Notes under the pieces: model-generated
The model's database searches: none
Seen by the model: the letters and a program-made list of their open reading frames with translations, nothing else
Told to the model about the DNA's origin: nothing
In this document: positions 8,156 through 15,938 of the stretch, piece by piece
How positions within the stretch are numbered: the stretch's first letter is position 1
Layout of the letters: each line of letters opens with the position of its first letter
Translations under genes and position numbers: made by a program
Source of the DNA: Archangium violaceum
Lineage (GTDB): Bacteria; Myxococcota; Myxococcia; Myxococcales; Myxococcaceae
Assembly: GCF_016887565.1 (NCBI RefSeq)
Contig: NZ_CP069396.1
Span: 3,747,001-3,811,000 of the forward strand
Length of the DNA stretch: 64,000 bases
Reading direction: 5' to 3'

Positions 8156-10926
8156 CCTTGCAACTTCCCCATCCGGCCGTCCTGGCGACGATCGCCTATT
8201 TGATGGTGTGGGGCCTGGTGCTCATCACGCCCGTGTTTGCCTGGATGCTGGCGGCGCTGGTGGTGGGCCCCGGTCCCAACTCCCGCTGGCGCCGTGCCGC
8301 CCTTCCCGTGGGCAAGGGCGTCCTCTTCTCCCTGGCCCTGGTGCTCGTCACCCGGCTGGTGGAGGCCGCCAGCGCCTCCATGCATGACGGGCCGCTCGGG
8401 TGGCTCGCCGCGCTCGAGCAGGCGCTGACCCACGGTGCCACCGCGATGACGTGGTTCCCCGTGGACGCCGTCCTGCTGCTGGCGCTGCCCCATGCCGCCC
8501 TCTTCCTGCTCGCGGTGGCGGTGTTCGCGTTCCAGGAGGCCAACGTCAAGTTCGGCACGCCCTTCCGTGTGCCACTCGCGGATCCGCTGGCGCTGGTCCT
8601 GGTCGTGGTGCCGGTGCTGGCCCTCATCGCCGTGGATGGGGCGTGGCGGCAGGCACGGCCTCGCGCGCTGCTCGACGTGGCCGCCGTGCTGCCCATGCTG
8701 TGCATGGCGCTCGCGGTGTGGACGCGCGCCGAGCGCCTGGCGCCTCCTCCCGTGAAGGAAGAGGCTCCCCGGCCCCAGGTGCCCGCTCCCGTGCGCGCGG
8801 ATGTCCCGGCGCTCTGGAGGAAGTTGGGCGCCCTCGAGGCCAACGCGCGTCCGCTGCTCGCGACGCAAGGCGCGAGCAACGCGGATGCCGCTCCGGCCTG
8901 GAGCGCCGCCGCGTGGCGGGATGCGGGTGCCATCGGGGCTCCGCCCCGGGCGTTGGAGGAGATCGCCAGCGCCTGGGGCTCGCCCCAGCAGGGCTGGTTG
9001 GTGGGCGACCTGCCCGACCCGACGGAGCGCCACTTCCTCACCTCGTGTGTGCTGCTCGCGCTCCAACGCGAGGGCCTGCCGTGCCTCGTCATCAGCGATG
9101 AGCCGGAAGCCCTGCGCGACGCGGTGCTCGAGGCCATCTCGCGCAGTGGCTCGTGGCCCTCGGGGCCGTTGTTGGCCGGCGAGGCGGCGATGCGCGAGGC
9201 CTTCGCGGGCAACCGGATGCCGGCCGCCGTCTTCCTGGACGTGGAGCAGCTGTCCGCCGGGGGCATCCAGGCGCTCGCCGAGACGCGCGGAGGCTGTGGC
9301 CGCCTGTGGGCCCGCTCCGTGGGGCTGGTGCTGCTGTCGCGCGTGGACCGGGGCACGCCGCTCGCCTCCACGCATCGCATGTTCACCCTGCGGCGGCTGG
9401 AGCTGGCGCTGTCGGCGGCCGGAGCGCGGTGGAACGTGCTGGCCACGGGCGTGGGAGGCGCGGGCACGCGCGGACTGGTGGAGCAGATGTTCCCGGGCAT
9501 CTCCGTGCGCGAGGTGCCCTTCGCTCCGCGCGCCGCGGCCCCGGTGCGTGTCTGGCGCGTGGCCGAGGGCTTCCGGGCCCAGCCGGGCACGCCCTGGGTG
9601 CGCCGGGCCCTGGAGCCGGTGGTGGGGGCCAGGCTGCCCGCGGCGGTGGGAGACCCGGGTGGGACCTTCGACCTCAAGGCCGTGGACTTCTGGGGCGGCG
9701 AGCTGCGCTTCGTCCGCGACGTGTCCCTCTTCGGCGTGGCCTCGGTGGGCACGCTGGACGAGGCGTGGCTGGTGGCCGCGTACCGGGCGCTCCCGCACCG
9801 GGTGCCGTTGGCGGACGGACAGACCCACGACGCGCTGTGGGGCCTCGCGGACAACCCGGTGACGCGCTTCCTCACGCGGGATGGCAACCTGGATGGGCTG
9901 GCGCGCCACGGCATGCTGATGCCGCCGAGGGCGCTCGTGGGCTACCACAACGGGGCGCTGGCCACGGCCCACCTCAAGGCGGCGATGCAGGAGGGCACGC
10001 AGGACGTGGAGTCCCTGGCGGCCGTCTTCGGCCGCTCGCGCGTGGAGCAGGTGCTGGGGCCGAAGTTCCGTCCCGAGCGGCACGTGGTGCGTCTGGCCCA
10101 GGGCCGCGAGCCCGTGCGCAGTCCCGTCGTCCCGGCCGGTGTGGCCGAGGTCGTCAACCCGCTGCGGCGCACCGTCAGCGAGCAGGTGGTGCGCATCCTC
10201 GACGTGCACAGTGGCCAGCTCCTCACGGAGGTGGACCGGCTGCTGGTGGAGACGCGCTACTACCCGGGCCGGGTGTTCGCCGTGGGCGACGCGCGTTACG
10301 AGGTGCCCCTGCACTCGCTGGACACCAAGCGCAACGAGCTGCGCGTCAAGCCGGTGCCCAACGACAGGCCCCTCACGAAGCCGCAGCTGCGCATCCAGTT
10401 CGAGTCCGCCCATGTGGTGGAGTCCCCGCAGACGGTGCGCACGGGCCGGTGCGTGTACCAGGTGTGCACGCTGGACGCGACGGTGGTGGAGAGCGTCACC
10501 GGCTACTCGCAGGTGGGGCGGCCGGGCCGGGTGGACGTGGGGGCGGTGAGCTGCCGCTACCGCACCCGGGTGCGTGGCGTCTTCTTCCCCGCCGCCACCA
10601 CGCCGAACGTCCTCTTCCACCTGGCTCGCTCGGCGGACGGGGTGCTGGTGGCGCACCTGCTCTCCAACGACGAGGACATGGACGTGGTGCCGGTGGGGCC
10701 GGGCATGTTCCCGGAGGCCCCGGCCGGCATCGTGATCGTGGACCGGCACCTCCAGGGCATGGGCGTGGCCGAGGCGCTGGACCTGGCGCTCGTGGACGAC
10801 ACGTTCAAGTGGGTCCGGGCCATCCTGGCCAACTGCAAGTGCGCGAGCGGGTGTCCGGAGTGTACCCCCCAGGACGTGCTCGCGTCCGGGCCCGACAAAT
10901 CCGGCGTGCTCGGGCTGTTGGGATAG
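8152..10926 (+). CDS. membrane-anchored DUF1998 (MrfA-like) protein with inactive helicase core
   Basis: 924 residues; its ATG overlaps the previous stop (ATGA). About five membrane segments occupy residues 12-195. A domain from ~215 to ~480 is laid out like the first RecA domain of Mrf/Hrq1-type helicases, but the Walker A position has no GKT/GKS and the DEAH position reads LDVEQL, so ATP hydrolysis is unlikely. The C-terminal ~350 residues resemble DUF1998 and end in NCKCASGCPEC (Cys895, 897, 901, 904), the CxC-x3-CxxC zinc cluster spacing of MrfA. MrfA is a soluble DNA-repair helicase and DUF1998 also occurs in DrmB of DISARM; a membrane-tethered form without a motor is unusual. The function is unknown, with a role in the upstream tubulin-like assembly inferred. 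Confidence 0.8.
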   Translation: MTLQLPHPAVLATIAYLMVWGLVLITPVFAWMLAALVVGPGPNSRWRRAALPVGKGVLFSLALVLVTRLVEAASASMHDGPLGWLAALEQALTHGATAMTWFPVDAVLLLALPHAALFLLAVAVFAFQEANVKFGTPFRVPLADPLALVLVVVPVLALIAVDGAWRQARPRALLDVAAVLPMLCMALAVWTRAERLAPPPVKEEAPRPQVPAPVRADVPALWRKLGALEANARPLLATQGASNADAAPAWSAAAWRDAGAIGAPPRALEEIASAWGSPQQGWLVGDLPDPTERHFLTSCVLLALQREGLPCLVISDEPEALRDAVLEAISRSGSWPSGPLLAGEAAMREAFAGNRMPAAVFLDVEQLSAGGIQALAETRGGCGRLWARSVGLVLLSRVDRGTPLASTHRMFTLRRLELALSAAGARWNVLATGVGGAGTRGLVEQMFPGISVREVPFAPRAAAPVRVWRVAEGFRAQPGTPWVRRALEPVVGARLPAAVGDPGGTFDLKAVDFWGGELRFVRDVSLFGVASVGTLDEAWLVAAYRALPHRVPLADGQTHDALWGLADNPVTRFLTRDGNLDGLARHGMLMPPRALVGYHNGALATAHLKAAMQEGTQDVESLAAVFGRSRVEQVLGPKFRPERHVVRLAQGREPVRSPVVPAGVAEVVNPLRRTVSEQVVRILDVHSGQLLTEVDRLLVETRYYPGRVFAVGDARYEVPLHSLDTKRNELRVKPVPNDRPLTKPQLRIQFESAHVVESPQTVRTGRCVYQVCTLDATVVESVTGYSQVGRPGRVDVGAVSCRYRTRVRGVFFPAATTPNVLFHLARSADGVLVAHLLSNDEDMDVVPVGPGMFPEAPAGIVIVDRHLQGMGVAEALDLALVDDTFKWVRAILANCKCASGCPECTPQDVLASGPDKSGVLGLLG

Positions 10927-10968
10927 GCGGAGGCAATCGCCATGACGGGTGAGCGTAGGAGTGGTGAC

Positions 10969-12408
10969 ATGAACCTCCTCCAGCCGGGAACGCAGCTGGA
11001 TGGTCGCTACGAGGTGGTCCGGCTGCTCGGGCAGGGCGGCATGGCCGCCGTGTATCAGGTGCGCCACCTGGGGCTGCACAGCACACACGCACTGAAGGTC
11101 CTCAACGAGGATCTGGCCCGCAGCGATGACGTGCGCGGACGCTTCCTCGCCGAGGGCCGCATCCAGGCGAGCCTTCGCCACCCCCACATCGTCCAGGTGA
11201 CGGAGATCGTCACCACCCCGGTGGCGGGCCTGGTGATGGACTACATCGAGGGCCCCACGCTCAGTGACTTCTGCCGCGGCCAGGGGCTGGCGCCCAAGCT
11301 GCTCCTGGAAGTCTTCCTGCCCGTGCTGGATGCCATCGAGGAGGCCCACAAGCACAACGTCGTCCATCGCGACCTCAAGCCGGACAACATCATCATCGGC
11401 AAGGACAGCCGGGGCCGGCTCCAGCCCAAGGTGACGGACTTCGGCATCGCCAAGCTGCTGCAGGGAGAAGGCTCGGACGGCAAGGCGCGCACCCAGGCCG
11501 GGGCCCGCATGGGCACGCTGCTGTACATGAGCCCGGAGCAGATCCGCGGGGCCGCCGAGGTGGACGCGCGCACCGACATCTTCGCGCTGGGCGCCATCCT
11601 CTACGAGGCCGCCACCGGGCGCGTCGCCTTCCATGCGGAGAGCGAGTACGACACGATGAAGCGCATCGTGGAGGGCACCTATGAGCCTCCCGAGCGCGTC
11701 GTGGGGGGCCTGCCGCCCGTCATCGCTGGCTGCATCCGCAAGGCGCTGGCCGCGGACCCCGCCGAGCGCTTCCAGGACTGCGCCGCCTTCCGCGAGGCCC
11801 TGGAGAAGGCGCTCGATGCCAACGCCGAGGCTCCTCCGAAGCCCTCGCGCTCCTATGGGGTGACGCAGGTGGGAAGTGCTCCGTCCGCGCCCGATCCCGA
11901 GCCCGAGGCGGCCTTCGCTCCGACGGCGCTCTCCGGTCAGTTTCCACGGAACACCGCGCGCCTGCCACCCGCGCCGCCTCCGCCAGTCCCGGCGCCCCCA
12001 GTGCCCACGGCGCCTCCGGTGCGCGTGGAGCCCCCCGTCGTCACGGTTCCTCCCACGGCCACGGTGCGACCGGCGAGCCCCGCGCTCCCGGTGGTGGCGC
12101 CGCCTCGGGCGATGGACTCCGTGCGGCAGCAGCCCCGGCCGGGAGAGATCGCGCCCAGCACCACGACCTCGCCCGGCCTGGCCCTCGCGCTGAGCCTGTT
12201 CTGTTTCGCCGGGTTTGGGCAGATGTACAACGGGCAGGTGTTCAAGGGCCTGTGCGCCCTGGGCCTGACGATCTTCATGGCGGCGACGACGGGAGGGGGC
12301 TTTTGCGTCGCCTGGCCCCTCATGAACACCGTGTTCGCCATCGACGCGTACTCCATCGCGTCCAAGCGCCGGAAGGGTCGCTCGGTAGGTACCTGGGAGT
12401 TCTTCTAG
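10969..12408 (+). CDS. Ser/Thr protein kinase with C-terminal TM2-like membrane module
   Basis: 479 residues. I chose the ATG preceded by AGGAG at 7 bp, placing RYEVV 12 residues in; an ATG at 10942 with GGAGG is also possible. The Hanks kinase domain (about 13-285) is complete: GQGGMAAVY loop, Lys43 in ALKVL, HRDLKPDN with Asp135, DFG at 157-159, MSPEQIRG in the activation segment. A Pro-rich linker (about 290-390) leads to two hydrophobic segments with GFGQMYNGQVFKG, typical of TM2-type domains. Unlike usual bacterial kinases there is no extracytoplasmic sensor. It lies 42 bp after the DUF1998 gene on the same strand, so it may regulate that system. Confidence 0.9.
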   Translation: MNLLQPGTQLDGRYEVVRLLGQGGMAAVYQVRHLGLHSTHALKVLNEDLARSDDVRGRFLAEGRIQASLRHPHIVQVTEIVTTPVAGLVMDYIEGPTLSDFCRGQGLAPKLLLEVFLPVLDAIEEAHKHNVVHRDLKPDNIIIGKDSRGRLQPKVTDFGIAKLLQGEGSDGKARTQAGARMGTLLYMSPEQIRGAAEVDARTDIFALGAILYEAATGRVAFHAESEYDTMKRIVEGTYEPPERVVGGLPPVIAGCIRKALAADPAERFQDCAAFREALEKALDANAEAPPKPSRSYGVTQVGSAPSAPDPEPEAAFAPTALSGQFPRNTARLPPAPPPPVPAPPVPTAPPVRVEPPVVTVPPTATVRPASPALPVVAPPRAMDSVRQQPRPGEIAPSTTTSPGLALALSLFCFAGFGQMYNGQVFKGLCALGLTIFMAATTGGGFCVAWPLMNTVFAIDAYSIASKRRKGRSVGTWEFF

Positions 12409-12426
12409 CTGGAGTAGAGTCGCCGC

Positions 12427-14124
12427 ATGTTGAGCCCGGGGAACGTGGTCGAGCGCTATGAGGTGGAGCGCGAGCTGGGCGACGGCGGCATGGCGCGCGT
12501 GTACAAGGTGCGCCATGTGGCCCTGGGCAGTGTCCACGCCCTCAAGGTGCTCGACCCGGAGCTGGTGGGGAACGCGGAGCTGCGCGCCCGCTTCCTGGAC
12601 GAGGGCCGCATCCAGGCACGTCTGAAGCACCCGAACATCCTGGGCATCACGGACGTGGTCGCCGCCCCTGGCGTCGCGGGCCTGGTGATGGACTATCTGG
12701 AGGGCGAGTCGCTCGACCGGTACCTGGCTCGCATCCAGCAGCCCCCGACCGCGGACGAGGTGCGCGACATCTTCCTGCAGGTGCTGGAGGGCATGGGATT
12801 CGCCCACGAGCAGGGCGTCATCCACCGTGACCTCAAGCCCTCCAACATCTTCCTGGAGCAGGTGCGTGGCCGGCGGGTGGTGCGCATCCTGGACTTCGGC
12901 ATCGCGAAGGCCGCCAGTGACGAGCGCCGGCCGACGACGCGCACGGGCGCGCGCATGGGCACCCCGCAGTACATGAGCCCGGAGCAGATCCGCGGGGCCG
13001 AGACTGTCACCGTCCGCTCGGACATCTTCTCGCTCGGGGTCACCCTGTACGAGCTGGCCACCGCGCAGCCGTGCTTCCTGGGTGAGAGCGACTTCAACAT
13101 CATGGAGAAGATCGTCCGGGCCGAGTACGTGCCTCCACACGTGGCGTACCCGGGTCTCGAGCGCCAGCTCGCCGCGACGATCCTCCGGGCGATGGACCTG
13201 GACCCGGAGCGGCGCTTCGCCTCGTGCCGCGAGTTCGCCGCGGCGCTGGTGTCCGAGCCCCCGATCGAGCGGACCGAGGAGCCGGTCCCGGAGGCCCCAC
13301 CCGCGCCCCGGGTAGCGACGCCCGCCCCGGTCCCCGAGTCCCAGGCGGCGACGCTCTTCCAGATAGCGAAGAGCCAGCGGATTCCCAAACCGCGGGACGC
13401 CTCGGGCCCTGTCGAGGAAAGCCCGCGGGCGCCGGTCGCTCCCATCCAGCAGCCCGAGCCGGAACCGGCGCGGACGCCGGCCGCTCGCATTCCGGTGGTT
13501 CGGGAGGAGCCTCCCGTCGTTGTTGTTCAGGCCCCCGAGCCGGAACCGGCGCGGACGTCGGCCGCTCGTATCCCCGTTGTCCCTCAGGAGCCTCCCGCCG
13601 TTGCTGTCCAGGCACCCGAGCCGGAACCCGAGCCGGAACCCATGCCGCGGCCTGTGAGGCCGCCGGACGCTCGTATCCCGGTGGCCCGGCAGGTTCCTCC
13701 CGCGGTTGCCGTTCAGGCGCCCGCCCCGGAACCGAGGCGGGAGTCCTCGGCTCGCGTCGTGGCGGTCCGTGAGGCTCCGGTCCTCGCCGTCAAGGAGCGC
13801 ACGCCGGCTCCCATCGTCCAGAAGGAGCGCACCGTGCCGCCGGCACCGGCCCGTGAGCGCCCCGGACAGGCGAAGCCCGCGCCACCGGTGGATACCCAGC
13901 CACCTCAGGGGCGCAGGGCCTGGCGCTGGGTGCTGCTCTTCGCTCTCGGGGGACTGGCGACCATGTTCGGTTCGGGGCTCATCGGGATGCTGAGGGGGAA
14001 GGGAGAGCCGCCGAACCCGCCTGCTCAGAGGAGGACGGTAGGGGGTGCTCCGGTGCGGCAGCCCAGGGGCGCGCCAGCTACCCCGCCCCGCTCCACCGGG
14101 CGGGACGGCAGGGCCTCACCCTGA
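12427..14124 (+). CDS. membrane Ser/Thr protein kinase with Pro-rich repeat linker
   Basis: 565 residues, 18 bp after the preceding kinase and clearly its paralogue. The kinase domain (about 10-280) has GDGGMARVY, Lys40, HRDLKPSN with Asp135, DFG at 156-158 and MSPEQIRG, so it should be active. Residues ~330-480 are a Pro/Glu/Val-rich linker in which a ~35-residue unit (about ARIPVV..EPP..VQAPEPEP) recurs three to four times. One membrane helix follows (about 498-520, WVLLFALGGLATMFGSG), then a short Arg/Pro-rich tail. The kinase is therefore cytoplasmic on a flexible tether. Its substrate is unknown; the neighbouring cytoskeletal-like operon is a candidate by position. Confidence 0.9.
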   Translation: MLSPGNVVERYEVERELGDGGMARVYKVRHVALGSVHALKVLDPELVGNAELRARFLDEGRIQARLKHPNILGITDVVAAPGVAGLVMDYLEGESLDRYLARIQQPPTADEVRDIFLQVLEGMGFAHEQGVIHRDLKPSNIFLEQVRGRRVVRILDFGIAKAASDERRPTTRTGARMGTPQYMSPEQIRGAETVTVRSDIFSLGVTLYELATAQPCFLGESDFNIMEKIVRAEYVPPHVAYPGLERQLAATILRAMDLDPERRFASCREFAAALVSEPPIERTEEPVPEAPPAPRVATPAPVPESQAATLFQIAKSQRIPKPRDASGPVEESPRAPVAPIQQPEPEPARTPAARIPVVREEPPVVVVQAPEPEPARTSAARIPVVPQEPPAVAVQAPEPEPEPEPMPRPVRPPDARIPVARQVPPAVAVQAPAPEPRRESSARVVAVREAPVLAVKERTPAPIVQKERTVPPAPARERPGQAKPAPPVDTQPPQGRRAWRWVLLFALGGLATMFGSGLIGMLRGKGEPPNPPAQRRTVGGAPVRQPRGAPATPPRSTGRDGRASP

Positions 14125-14183
14125 GCCATCCGAGAGATGTCCGCGAAGAGGAGGAGGACCCTCCGGGCGCGGTTTCGAGCAAG

Positions 14184-14202
14184 TGGTCTGACTGTCAGAC
14201 CA
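14184..14202. promoter_or_regulatory. perfect 19-bp palindrome, GntR-like operator or hairpin
   Basis: TGGTCTGACTGTCAGACCA has two 9-bp arms around a single T, and with one mismatch the symmetry extends to AA...TT on the flanks. TGGTC/GACCA half-sites are typical of GntR/FCD-type regulators. It lies between convergent genes, where an operator is unexpected; it could instead be a terminator hairpin (no T-run follows) or a relic of a lost promoter next to the Kelch remnant. Confidence 0.45.
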
Positions 14203-14326
14203 GTTCGCGCGGCGCGCGTCCGGAGGGGAGTCCTCGGGCCACCGGCCGCCGCATCCACCCCACGTTCATGCTGACCGTGGGGCTCCAGTTCTCGGTGGCG
14301 GGGTCGTACAGCTCGGACGAGGTGAA
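14195..14326 (-). pseudogene. Kelch-repeat gene remnant fused behind the decarboxylase stop
   Basis: Directly after the TAA of the decarboxylase (14327-14329), the same minus-strand frame reads FTSSELYDPATENWSPT, then VSMNVGWMRRPVARG, and ends at a TGA at 14195-14197. SSELYDPATENWSPTVSM is an almost textbook Kelch blade (ELYDPATGxWSxTGxM), a repeat very common in large secreted myxobacterial proteins. Only one blade is left and there is no start codon, so this is a leftover of a deleted gene. The stop falls inside the 19-bp palindrome. Confidence 0.65.
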
Positions 14327-15748
14327 TTACAGAGAGACTGTCCCAGCGTGTGTGAGCTCCGCCGCGGCGGCGAGCACCTCGGCCACCACCATCTGGACGT
14401 CCTCGGGCGTGGTGCGGTGGTTCACGAAGCAGGCGCGCAGGACGAAGTTCCCCGACAGCGTGGCGTTGGAGAGGTAGACGCGGCCGCGCGCGTTGAGGCG
14501 CGCCAGCAGCTTCGTGTTGAACGCATTGCGCTCCGCCTCCGGGAGGCCCGCGACGTAGCGGAAGCACACCGCGCTCAGTGGCACCGGCGCGAGCAGCTCC
14601 AGCCTGGGCTCCGCGCGCACGAGCTCCGCCAGCCGCCGAGCGTTCTCCAGGTCCTTGCGGATGGCCTCCCGGAAGGCCCGGAGCCCGTGGTAGCGCACGG
14701 ACAGCCAGGGCTTGAGCGCGCGGGCACGGCGTGACAGCTCGAGGGACTCCTCGAAGAAGGCGAAACTCTCCACGGCGTCCGTGCTCATCGAGCGCACGTA
14801 GTCACCCGAGAAGGAGAAGGCGCGGCGCGCGGCGGCGGCGTCCCGGAAGAGCAGCACCCCACAGTCCACCGGTTGGTAGAGCCACTTGTGCGCGTCCATC
14901 GAGAGCGAGTCCGCCAGCGCGAGGCCCTCGAAGCGCTCGGGGACGGCCAGCGCCGCCAGGGCTCCATAGGCCCCGTCCACGTGCATCCACAGTCCGTGCC
15001 GCCGGGCGATGGCCGCCACGTCCTTGAGTGGATCCACCGCGCCGGTGTTCACGGAGCCCGCGGTGGCGACGACGGCCAGCGGGCGCCTCCCGGCGGAGAG
15101 GTCCTCGGTGATGGCGCGCTCGAGCAGCTCGGGGCGCATGCGCCACTCCTCGTCCGTGGAGATGAGGCGCAGGTTCCTCCGTCCCAGGCCGAGCAGCGCC
15201 AGGGCCTTGGGAATGGACATGTGCACCTCGGTGGAGGCGTACACCACGCCCGTGGGAGAGCCCTCCTCGTTGGCCGGGGCCTTCGCCTCGCGCGCCATCG
15301 TGAGGCCCATGAGGTTGGCCGACGAGCCTCCACCCGTGAGGCTGCCGGTGAAGCCGGGACAGCCCACCGCGGCCGCGAGTCCCCGCACCACCGCGCGCTC
15401 CATGCTCACCAGCGTGGGCGCCGAGCGCCACGCGGTGACGTTCTGGTTCAGCACGCCGGCCAGGTAGTCTCCGAGCGCCCCCACCGGCTCCCCCGAGCCG
15501 AGCACGTAACCGAGGAATCGGGCGTTGCCGGCGCGTGTGCCGGCGATCACCGGGCCGAGCGCGTCGAGCGCGGCGTCCTTCAGGCCCTCCTCGGGCAATC
15601 CCTCGGCGAAGAGGGCCTCGCTGGCGGCGCCAGTGGTGGCGGGGGCGATGGCGCGCGCGTCCAGCTCCGTGAGCCACTGCTCGGCCAGGGTGGAGAGACG
15701 GTCGGCGAGGCGCCGGAAGTCCGCGGGAGACAGTTCGAGCGGGTTCAT
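14327..15748 (-). CDS. PLP-dependent group II decarboxylase (aromatic amino acid decarboxylase-like)
   Basis: 473 residues, the usual length of the group II decarboxylase family (DDC, glutamate and tyrosine decarboxylases). Visible features are GGGSSANLMGL (about 139-149), His176 in STEVHMS that stacks on the cofactor ring, HVDGAYG with Asp258 for the pyridine nitrogen, and DAHKWL with Lys288 forming the Schiff base. It probably converts an amino acid to its amine in the cytoplasm; the substrate cannot be read from the sequence. It is transcribed alone, divergent from the secreted propeller-like protein. The C-terminus ends at the junction with the Kelch remnant. Confidence 0.9.
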   Translation of the reverse strand: MNPLELSPADFRRLADRLSTLAEQWLTELDARAIAPATTGAASEALFAEGLPEEGLKDAALDALGPVIAGTRAGNARFLGYVLGSGEPVGALGDYLAGVLNQNVTAWRSAPTLVSMERAVVRGLAAAVGCPGFTGSLTGGGSSANLMGLTMAREAKAPANEEGSPTGVVYASTEVHMSIPKALALLGLGRRNLRLISTDEEWRMRPELLERAITEDLSAGRRPLAVVATAGSVNTGAVDPLKDVAAIARRHGLWMHVDGAYGALAALAVPERFEGLALADSLSMDAHKWLYQPVDCGVLLFRDAAAARRAFSFSGDYVRSMSTDAVESFAFFEESLELSRRARALKPWLSVRYHGLRAFREAIRKDLENARRLAELVRAEPRLELLAPVPLSAVCFRYVAGLPEAERNAFNTKLLARLNARGRVYLSNATLSGNFVLRACFVNHRTTPEDVQMVVAEVLAAAAELTHAGTVSL

Positions 15749-15938
15749 GGGGCGGCTGTCTTACCAGAGCCGCCACGGGTTGCTCCGTCTCGAGTCCACG
15801 GGCTCATGACCCTCCGCGTCATAGGAGGGCGGCCGGGAGCAGCCGGGCGCTCGGGGCATCCCGGTGCCCCGACGCCGACGCTTCTCTCCTGCTCCAGGGT
15901 GCTTTAGCTTGCCCCGGGGGACATGGGGGAGGGATGGG

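Noticed and set aside
8152-10926. DISARM component DrmB
   Set aside because: DUF1998 is shared, but there is no DrmA helicase, DrmC phospholipase-D protein or DISARM methylase nearby, and this protein has membrane segments and no ATPase motif.
7777-13140. 1787-codon open frame on the minus strand (and similar long antisense frames at 2482-6030, 31073-33670 and 50024-53962)
   Set aside because: They lie opposite genes with clear domains; in very high-G+C DNA the antisense third frame is almost stop-free. The translations are His/Arg/Gly/Ala-rich and show no domain.
14025-14567. 180-codon minus-strand frame spanning the decarboxylase end and the intergenic gap
   Set aside because: It is out of frame with the decarboxylase and has Arg/Gly/Pro-rich shadow composition; the real signal in the gap is the Kelch remnant in another frame.
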